Below are positions 58,472 to 64,000 of a stretch of 64,000 nucleotides of DNA, piece by piece. Made by a program: the position numbers and the translations under genes. The first letter of the stretch is position 1, and the number at the start of each line of letters is the position of its first letter. Under the pieces are notes generated by a model. That model saw only the letters and a list, made by a program, of their open reading frames with translations. It was not told the origin of the DNA and did no database searches. The DNA comes from Planctomycetota bacterium (GTDB lineage Bacteria; Planctomycetota; UBA1135; UBA2386): positions 1-64,000 of the forward strand of contig JAEUHR010000003.1 in assembly GCA_016794425.1 (NCBI GenBank), read 5' to 3'.

Positions 58472-60151
58472 TCACTCGGTGCGCGCGACCGCGAGCACGT
58501 CCTCGAGCGTGACCAGGCCCTGCTGCGCCTTCGCGAGGCCGTCCTGCAGCAGCCGCTGGTAGCCGGCGGCCGCGGCGAGCCGTTCGATCTCGGTGTCGGG
58601 CGCGCGGCGCGAGATCGCGCTGCCGAGCTCCGGCGTCACGTAGAGCACCTCGTGGATCGCGATGCGGCCGGTGCGGCCGCGGTTGCGGCAGCTCTGGCAG
58701 CCGCGCCCCTGGCGCAGGCCCGCCGGCGGGCGCCGCGCATCGAGCCCGAACTCGGCCAGCACCGCGGGCGCCGGGTCCGCCGGCTCGCTGCAATCGGGGC
58801 ACACCTTCGGCACCAGCCGCTGTCCGACGACGGCGCGCAGCGACGGGCCGAGCAGATAGGGGGCCACGCCCATGTCGACCAGCCGATGCACCGCGGCCAG
58901 CGCGCTGTTCGTGTGCAGCGTGCTGAGCACCATGTGGCCGGTCAGCGCCGCCTGCACCGCGATCGCCGCGGTCTCGGCGTCGCGGATCTCGCCGATCATC
59001 ACGACGTCGGGGTCCTGGCGCAGGATCGAACGCAGCGCGTTCGCGAACGTGCGGTCGGCCTTGACGTCGACCTGCACCTGCGTCGCGCCGGTCAGTTCGT
59101 ACTCGACCGGGTCCTCGACGGTGACGAGGTTCGTGTCGGCGCGGTTCAGTTCGCCCATCGCCGCGTACAGCGTCGTCGTCTTGCCGGAGCCGGTCGGGCC
59201 GGTCAGCAGCACGATGCCGTTCGGCGACGTGTAGCCGCGCCGGAACAGGCCGAGGTTGTGGTCGCTCATGCCGATCCGCGCCGGATCGTGTACGGCGCTG
59301 CGGCGATCGAGCACGCGCAGCACGGCCTTCTCGCCGAGCACGCTCGGCAACACCGACACGCGCAGCTCGACCTTCTCGGACACCGCGATGCGGCCGTCCT
59401 GCGGCTTGCGGCTCTCGCCGATGTCCATGCCGCTGACGACCTTGATGCGCGCGACGACGGCACGGTGCAGGCCGGCCGGCAGTGTGTAGAGCGTGTCGAG
59501 GTCGCCGTCGATGCGGATCCGCACGCGCAGACCGTCGCGCTGCGGTTCGACGTGGATGTCGCTGGCGTGGCCGCGCATCGCCTCGGCGATCAGGTGGTCG
59601 ACCAGCTTGACGACCGCGTCGTCGCCGACCATGCGCCGCAGCTTGTCGGCGTCCGACACGCTCTGGATGTCGATCTCGGCCTTCAGCAGGCGCTGGATCA
59701 GGCCTTCGATGCCCGACGAACCGCGCTGCATGCGTTCGAGCGTCGCGGCGATCGCCTGCGGCGTCGCCAGCACGACCTGCACCGGCAGGCCGGTGACCTC
59801 CTGGATCTCGTCGACGGCGAGCAGATCGAACGGGTTCTTCAGCGCGACCGACAGCACGCCGTCGGTCTCGTCGACCGCGATCGCGTGGTGCCGCAGCGAG
59901 ATGTCGAGCGGCAGGCGGTGCAGGTGGCGCGGATCGAGGCTGCGTTCGTCCAGCGGGTGGAACGGCATGCCGAGCTGCTCCGCCCAGATCCGGTAGCCGC
60001 GCTCGGCCGTGATCAGACCCATCGTGGCGAGCTTCTCGATCTGGGCTGCTTCGCCGGCAGGGCAATCCCGTAGCGCCACTTCGAGGAACGTGCGGTCTTC
60101 GTCGACGCTGGTCGCGAGCGCTCCGATCAGATCCGTCTTCGTCTCGGCCAT
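58472..60151 (-). CDS. gspE: Type II secretion / type IV pilus assembly ATPase
   Basis: The 559-residue ATPase powers pseudopilus or pilus assembly in the cytoplasm. It has an N-terminal T2SSE_N-like domain (about 20-150), Walker A GPTGSGKTTTL (around residue 320), and the Walker B neighbourhood DPDVVMIGEIRD. A zinc-binding tetracysteine consists of CPDCS (around 450) and CQSCR (around 487). The last two features are typical of GspE/PilB. The gene is divergent from the pseudopilin gspG with a 101-bp spacer. The ATG at 60151 is the first of the recognised domain. An unusual hairpin lies in the spacer. Confidence 0.92.
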   Translation of the reverse strand: MAETKTDLIGALATSVDEDRTFLEVALRDCPAGEAAQIEKLATMGLITAERGYRIWAEQLGMPFHPLDERSLDPRHLHRLPLDISLRHHAIAVDETDGVLSVALKNPFDLLAVDEIQEVTGLPVQVVLATPQAIAATLERMQRGSSGIEGLIQRLLKAEIDIQSVSDADKLRRMVGDDAVVKLVDHLIAEAMRGHASDIHVEPQRDGLRVRIRIDGDLDTLYTLPAGLHRAVVARIKVVSGMDIGESRKPQDGRIAVSEKVELRVSVLPSVLGEKAVLRVLDRRSAVHDPARIGMSDHNLGLFRRGYTSPNGIVLLTGPTGSGKTTTLYAAMGELNRADTNLVTVEDPVEYELTGATQVQVDVKADRTFANALRSILRQDPDVVMIGEIRDAETAAIAVQAALTGHMVLSTLHTNSALAAVHRLVDMGVAPYLLGPSLRAVVGQRLVPKVCPDCSEPADPAPAVLAEFGLDARRPPAGLRQGRGCQSCRNRGRTGRIAIHEVLYVTPELGSAISRRAPDTEIERLAAAAGYQRLLQDGLAKAQQGLVTLEDVLAVARTE

Positions 60152-60207
60152 GCCATCGGATCGGCTGGTCGGGGGCGCCGGCTTGACAGGGAGGTTCCGC
60201 AGGTCGC

Positions 60208-60228
60208 CTCCGGGACTAAAGGCCGGAG
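60208..60228. repeat. Hairpin between gspE and gspG with conserved-looking loop
   Basis: CTCCGG (60208-60213) pairs with CCGGAG (60223-60228) across the 9-nt loop GACTAAAGG. A TTGACA string lies at 60183-60188, but no -10 stands at the expected distance. The hairpin sits 24 nt before the gspG start and may be a leader or regulatory structure in the divergent spacer. Confidence 0.35.
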
Positions 60229-60252
60229 CCCTCGGTCGTCGATGTCTGCGAC

Positions 60253-60900
60253 ATGCACATCCCCGGTCGTGAGCCTTCCCATCGCCTCGCCAGCGGTTTC
60301 ACGCTCGTCGAAGTCATCGTCGTCCTCTCGGTCGTGCTGCTGCTGACCGGCATCGCGGTGCCGATGCTGAGCGGCTACATGGAGGACGGACGCCGTGCCA
60401 AGGCCGAGAGCGAGATCAAGGTGATCGCTGCATCGATGATGTCGCTGAACAAGGACGTCGGCAGCTATCCGACCCGCAACGGCTCGGGCTCGACGAACCA
60501 GCTCTACTCGCTGTTCACCGGTCCGACGATGCCGACGACGAATCCGTTCGCGGCGAACCACCAGTGGTCGACGTGGGCCATGAACGCCACGCGCGGCGAC
60601 CTGCTGGACAACCACCTGAATCTGAACAAGCCGCAGGGCCAGAGCACCGGCGCCTACGCGACGACCGGATCGGCGCGGTGGCGCGGTCCGTACTTCGCCG
60701 GCTCGACCCCGCTCGATCCTTGGGGGCGGCCGTACGTCGTCAACGTGATCTCGAGCTTCAGCACCAACGCGACCAACTACAAGCGCATGTGGGTGCTGTC
60801 GGCGGGCCCGAACGGCCGCATCGACACGCCGGCTGCCGCGACCGCGACGACCGAACTCTCCGGCGACGACATCGGCCTGATGATCGGCCAGCGGCCTTGA
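60253..60900 (+). CDS. gspG: Type II secretion major-pseudopilin-like protein
   Basis: The 215-residue protein has a type III (prepilin) signal: a short basic leader, Gly15 at -1, then FTLVEVIVVL with Glu at +5. This is cut and methylated by prepilin peptidase. The C-terminal globular part includes WRGPYFAGSTPLDPWGRPYVVN, which is typical of GspG. The extended length relative to E. coli GspG (about 140) is due to insertions in the loop region. It initiates the gene run gspG-gspF-pilin-like-pseudopilin on the plus strand and is divergent from gspE. The ATG at 60253 is the only start with a leader of the right length. Confidence 0.85.
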   Translation: MHIPGREPSHRLASGFTLVEVIVVLSVVLLLTGIAVPMLSGYMEDGRRAKAESEIKVIAASMMSLNKDVGSYPTRNGSGSTNQLYSLFTGPTMPTTNPFAANHQWSTWAMNATRGDLLDNHLNLNKPQGQSTGAYATTGSARWRGPYFAGSTPLDPWGRPYVVNVISSFSTNATNYKRMWVLSAGPNGRIDTPAAATATTELSGDDIGLMIGQRP

Positions 60901-60958
60901 TCGATCGCGGCGGCGCCACTCCCCCGGGCGCCGCGCGTGAGTCCGTTCCCCCGCGGCC

Positions 60959-62164
60959 ATGCGATTCCTCACCACAGTCCTCGATGCCGACGGCGCCACG
61001 GTTCGCCAGGAACTGGAGGCAGCCGACGCGCAGTCGCTGCACGCCGAACTGCATCGGCAGGGCCGCACGCTGCTCGCGGTCGAGTCGCTCGACGAGGAGT
61101 TCGAGACCGACGGTGTCACCGACGTCGCGCTGGGACCGCGGCGTCTGCTGCTGCTGACGCAGGCGCTGGCCGAGGCGCTCGAGGCAGGTGTGCCGCTGCT
61201 GTCGACGTTCCACGCGATGGCGGACCAGGAGCAGGACGACCGCACGGCCGAACTGCTCGAGGACGTCGCGGCGCGCGTCGAGGCCGGCCAGGTGCTGTCC
61301 GACGCGATGGCGGCGCACCCGATGGCGTTCCCGCCGGTCTACTGCGCGTTGGTGCGAGCCGGCGAACAGTCCGGCAGCCTGCCGCGCGTGTTGACGTCGA
61401 TCGCCGGCTTCCTCGAGTGGCGGCTCGAGATCACCGGTGTCGTCAAGCAGGCGATGGTCTACCCGATCGTCGTCGCGGTCGCGGGCTACGCGATGCTGCT
61501 GTTCCTGCTGTCGTTCGTGATCCCGCGGCTCGGCGCGGTGTTGAGCAAGATCGGCGGCGAACTGCCGACGGCGAGCCGCATGCTGATTGCATCGTCGGAC
61601 TTCGTCGCCAACCACATCCTGGCCGTCGTCGGCCTGTCGCTGGCCTCGGCGCTCGGCGCGGTGCTGGCGCTGCGCACGCACGCGGTCCGCACGCTGCTGG
61701 CGAAGGTCGCCGCCGGGCTGCCGGTGCTGCGCACGGTCGTCGCGACGCTGTCGATCGCGCAGTTCTGCCGCACGTTCGGTGTGTTGCTGCAGGCCGGCCT
61801 GACGATGACGCACGCGCTCGAACTGGCGGCGGCATCGGTCGCGTCGCCGCGCTTCGCCGAGACGATCGACACGGTGCGGCGGCGCATCCTCGGCGGTGAA
61901 CGCCTGGTCGACGTCGCCAGCGACGTCGACCTGCTGCCGCCGGTCGCACTCAGCATGGTGCGGGTCGGCGAGGAGGCCGGCCGGCTGCCGGTCACGTTCG
62001 AGCGCCTCGGGCGCCTCTACGACCGCGAGGTCAAGGCCGTCGTCAAGCGTGCGCTGGGCCTGATGGAGCCGATCGTCACCGTGCTGCTCGGCGTCGTCGT
62101 CGGTGGCATCGCGGTGCTGGTCGTGACCACGATCTACTCGGCGATGAAGGGGCTCGGCCGATGA
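60959..62164 (+). CDS. gspF: Type II secretion / type IV pilus inner-membrane platform protein
   Basis: The 401-residue membrane protein has the two T2SSF domains of GspF/PilC. The first repeat is at about 60-190 (FHAMADQEQDDRTAELLEDVAARVEAGQVLSDAMA), and a second copy is at about 260-380 (FCRTFGVLLQAGLTMTHALELAA then GEEAGRLPVTFERLGRLYDREV). Three or more transmembrane helices lie around 165-225 and 365-395 (EPIVTVLLGVVVGGIAVLVVTTIYSA). It forms the platform that receives energy from GspE. ATG 60959 follows the gspG stop by 58 bp. The stop overlaps the next gene (ATGA). Confidence 0.92.
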   Translation: MRFLTTVLDADGATVRQELEAADAQSLHAELHRQGRTLLAVESLDEEFETDGVTDVALGPRRLLLLTQALAEALEAGVPLLSTFHAMADQEQDDRTAELLEDVAARVEAGQVLSDAMAAHPMAFPPVYCALVRAGEQSGSLPRVLTSIAGFLEWRLEITGVVKQAMVYPIVVAVAGYAMLLFLLSFVIPRLGAVLSKIGGELPTASRMLIASSDFVANHILAVVGLSLASALGAVLALRTHAVRTLLAKVAAGLPVLRTVVATLSIAQFCRTFGVLLQAGLTMTHALELAAASVASPRFAETIDTVRRRILGGERLVDVASDVDLLPPVALSMVRVGEEAGRLPVTFERLGRLYDREVKAVVKRALGLMEPIVTVLLGVVVGGIAVLVVTTIYSAMKGLGR

Positions 62165-62964
62165 GCGCGGTGCCATCCCACGCACGGGCCGGCCGCCGCG
62201 ACCACGGCTTCGCGCTGCTGGTGCTGCTCGGCATCGTCGGCATCGGCTCGGTCGGCATCCTGCTGGCCGTGCAGGCGATCGCGAACGTCGGCGCCGACCG
62301 CGTGCTGCGCACCGAGCGCAACCTGCACACGGCGGCCGCCGCGGTGCGCGCGTCGTTCGTCGCCAACGGCGCGTTCGCGGGGTCGCTGACCGCTGCGGCC
62401 ACGGCCGGCGGACTCGACCCGACCGCATCGTGGCGTCGCGATCCGTGGTTCGACGCCGATCTGCAGTACCGGAACGTCGCGACCGGCCGCCGGCTGCGCA
62501 GCCGGGGCCCGGACCTGCGGCTCAACACCGCCGACGACGTCGACGTCGTCGTCGCCGCCGAACCGATCGTGCGCAGCCGACAGCGGGGCCGCCTGCGGCT
62601 GATCCGCGCCGTGCTGGCGCGCAGCCCGTACGCGTTCTCGGCGTCGATGTCGCCGACGGATGCGGCGGCGATGCTCGACGCGTTGCGCGACCACGCGATC
62701 GCCCTGCGCCGGTGGCGCACGGCCGACACGGCGGCGCGCGTGGCGCTGCAGGCCACGCTCGACGCCAGCACCGCGACCGTCACCGCGCTGCGCGCTGCCT
62801 ACGGCCTGCCCGCGCTGCCCGGCGTGACCGCGCTGCTGGTGGCGCTCGGCATCCCGGACACGCGCGCCTACGACGGCAACGGCCGGCGCTGGCTCACCGA
62901 CCCGGTGCTGGGCGTGCGCGCGCGCGGCTACGACCGCCAGGGAGGCACCGATGACGACATGTGA
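62161..62964 (+). CDS. Pilin-like membrane protein of the secretion cluster, lacking Glu5
   Basis: The 267-residue protein starts with a basic leader and Gly16 followed by FALLVLLGIVGIGSVG, a pilin-like hydrophobic helix. The residue at +5 after the cleavage site is Val rather than Glu. Most of the rest (about 40-267) is an unrecognised alpha/beta domain with Asp/Arg-rich segments. It could be a minor pseudopilin or a GspK-like tip protein, which may lack Glu5, and it lies directly downstream of gspF in the usual place for such proteins. ATG 62161 overlaps the gspF stop. The end overlaps the next pseudopilin gene by 14 bp. Confidence 0.55.
   Translation: MSAVPSHARAGRRDHGFALLVLLGIVGIGSVGILLAVQAIANVGADRVLRTERNLHTAAAAVRASFVANGAFAGSLTAAATAGGLDPTASWRRDPWFDADLQYRNVATGRRLRSRGPDLRLNTADDVDVVVAAEPIVRSRQRGRLRLIRAVLARSPYAFSASMSPTDAAAMLDALRDHAIALRRWRTADTAARVALQATLDASTATVTALRAAYGLPALPGVTALLVALGIPDTRAYDGNGRRWLTDPVLGVRARGYDRQGGTDDDM
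62941..62945 (+). promoter_or_regulatory. Shine-Dalgarno GGAGG for the second pseudopilin gene
   Basis: GGAGG at 62941-62945 lies 5 nt before ATG 62951 inside the 3' end of the preceding gene. It supports this start and an internal ribosome entry within the polycistronic transcript. Confidence 0.7.
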
Positions 62965-63601
62965 CCGGCAGCGCGGCTTCACGCTGATCGAACTGATCGT
63001 CGTGCTGGGGATCCTCGGCATCCTGCTGGCTGCGGCCGTGCCGATGGCCACCGCGGTGCTGTCGGCCGACCGGCGGCAGGAGGCCCGCGCGGAGCTGGCG
63101 ACGATCGCCGCGGCGCTGGAGTCGTACTACCTGGAGCACGCCGCGTTCCCCGCGACGCTGGCCGACGCGACGTTCACCGGCCTGCACCTGCAGCCCGGTG
63201 TCGACCGGACGGCCGCGGTCGATCCGTTCGGCGCCGGCCAGGACTACCTCTACCTGGTCGATGCGACCGCCAACACCGCGTCGGTCTGGAGCCGCGGCGA
63301 GAACGCGCGCAACAACGCCGGCGGCACCGACGACCTGCTGGTCGTCGTGCACGGCGCCGTGCCGGGCACGGCGCGCACGTGGCAGCGCTTCCGGCTGATC
63401 GTCGAACTGCTGGCCGACCACATCGAGGCCGGCGGTTCGGTCGCCGGCCCGTGGCCGGTGCTGCGCGCCGCGATCGGACTCGGCGCGGCCTACGACGCGG
63501 ACGGCTACGGCACGCCGTTCGACTGGAACGAGACCACGCACACGCTGACCAGTGCCGGCCCGGACCGCACGCTCGGCACGGCCGACGACATCACCCTGTG
63601 A
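62951..63601 (+). CDS. Type II secretion pseudopilin
   Basis: The 216-residue protein has a classic prepilin leader (Gly9, then FTLIELIVVLGILGILLAAAV) with Glu at +5. The soluble part begins LATIAAALESYYLEHAAFP, a common pseudopilin opening. It is a second pseudopilin of the cluster and likely forms part of the pseudopilus or its tip. ATG 62951 has a full Shine-Dalgarno. The stop overlaps the start of the next gene by 4 bp (GTGA). Confidence 0.82.
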   Translation: MTTCDRQRGFTLIELIVVLGILGILLAAAVPMATAVLSADRRQEARAELATIAAALESYYLEHAAFPATLADATFTGLHLQPGVDRTAAVDPFGAGQDYLYLVDATANTASVWSRGENARNNAGGTDDLLVVVHGAVPGTARTWQRFRLIVELLADHIEAGGSVAGPWPVLRAAIGLGAAYDADGYGTPFDWNETTHTLTSAGPDRTLGTADDITL

Positions 63602-64000
63602 CCGCCATGCAGACCCACGCGATCCTCGAACTCGACGAAGGTGCGCTGACGCTGACGCTCGGCGGCCGCGTCGGCAAGACCACGACGGTGGCGGCGTGCC
63701 ACCGCCAGCCGCTGGCCGACTGGTCGCGCGACAGCGTGACCGCGGCACTGCAGCCGCTGGCGCTGGACCTGCTGCAGGACGTCGACGGCGTGCACGTGGT
63801 GCTCGGCGATCGGCGCATGCAGCACTTCGTGCAGGTGCTGCCGCAGATGCCGGCGCGCGAGGTCGAAGAGTTCGTCGGCCGCGAAGCGCTGCGACTGACC
63901 AGCATGCCCGCGGTCGGCGAAGTGCTGGCGTCGGTGCGGCTCGTGCGGCGGTTGCCCGGCAAGCTGGTCGTCGGCGGCAGCGCGCTGCCGCGCAGCGTCT
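63598..64000 (+). CDS. PilM/GspL-like assembly protein, N-terminal part (continues past the window)
   Basis: An open frame from GTG 63598 (or ATG 63607) runs to the end of the window, about 134 codons so far. The N-terminus (MQTHAILELDEGALTLTL) followed by LLQDVDGVHVVLGDRRMQHFVQVLPQMPAREVEEFVGREALRL resembles the actin-like ATPase fold of PilM or the cytoplasmic domain of GspL. These usually follow the pseudopilin genes, and the GTGA overlap supports co-translation. The membrane-anchoring part is outside the window, so the identification is tentative. Confidence 0.5.
   Translation, partial: MTAMQTHAILELDEGALTLTLGGRVGKTTTVAACHRQPLADWSRDSVTAALQPLALDLLQDVDGVHVVLGDRRMQHFVQVLPQMPAREVEEFVGREALRLTSMPAVGEVLASVRLVRRLPGKLVVGGSALPRSV

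Noticed and set aside
60183..60188. TTGACA as a -35 for gspG
   Set aside because: The sequence 17 nt downstream is GCCTCC, with no -10 resemblance, so it is probably chance.

Overview
The window is very GC-rich, with almost every third codon position G or C, and densely packed. Genes often overlap by 4 bp (ATGA or GTGA), GTG starts are common, and no gene-free stretch exceeds about 290 bp. The gene content fits a Gram-negative bacterium with an outer membrane (LpxA, a putative beta-barrel protein, type II secretion/pseudopilin genes, lipoproteins). The mix of a sigma factor fused to a large membrane-anchored extension, FHA/Ser-Thr kinase signalling, a secreted alpha/alpha-toroid protein and a sugar-hydrolase-like lipoprotein points to a high-GC member of the Planctomycetota. 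A myxobacterium or another high-GC phylum is the main alternative. This taxonomic call is inference. No rRNA, tRNA, CRISPR array, insertion sequence or prophage was recognised.

Layout. 1-2.7 kb: the end of arginine decarboxylase, a NYN-domain nuclease-like protein and a putative outer-membrane barrel. 2.9-5.9 kb: a molybdate operon (HTH-TOBE regulator, modA, modB, modC) joined by 4-bp overlaps. 5.9-10.2 kb, minus strand: lpxA followed by two M16-peptidase-like proteins that both lack the zinc motif. 10.5-14.5 kb: a PtsI-like protein with altered catalytic residues, an acyltransferase and a multi-pass membrane protein. 14.7-21.7 kb: a 2112-residue RHS-repeat protein with an A/T-richer tip ending in an HNH/EndoVII-like nuclease motif, then a likely immunity gene. 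21.7-30.3 kb: ThpR, a 1000-residue ECF sigma-TM-CarboxypepD_reg-PDZ fusion, a DNA glycosylase, a secreted toroid protein, a tRNA-dihydrouridine synthase and a lipoprotein.

30.5-38.1 kb: a single-module type I polyketide synthase ordered KS-AT-KR-DH-ACP-TE, followed by a GT87-like glycosyltransferase. 38-39.8 kb: a threonine dehydratase-like enzyme and a PaaI-type thioesterase. 39.9-48 kb: a signalling neighbourhood with a Ser/Thr kinase, a membrane FHA protein, a GAF protein, an FHA-TM-trypsin-like protease, a MinD-like ATPase and an FHA-GGDEF protein, interleaved with CutC and a TPR-like protein. 48-55.7 kb: a sodium:solute symporter, an atypical 2Fe-2S ferredoxin, a PmtA-like methyltransferase, a divergent glyoxalase/AraC pair, a DinB protein, a serine hydrolase and a glycine-rich secreted protein. 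55.8-64 kb: leuS, then type II secretion/type IV pilus-like genes (GspE divergent from GspG, GspF, a pilin-like protein, a second pseudopilin and the start of a PilM/GspL-like gene).

At least eight genes without a Shine-Dalgarno have a TAnnnN hexamer (mostly TAnnnT) ending 6-10 nt before the start codon, which suggests leaderless transcripts. The observations most worth follow-up are the RHS toxin/immunity pair, the sigma-factor fusion, the unusual PKS, the altered PtsI, the double-inactive M16 pair, the FHA-protease and the promoter pattern.
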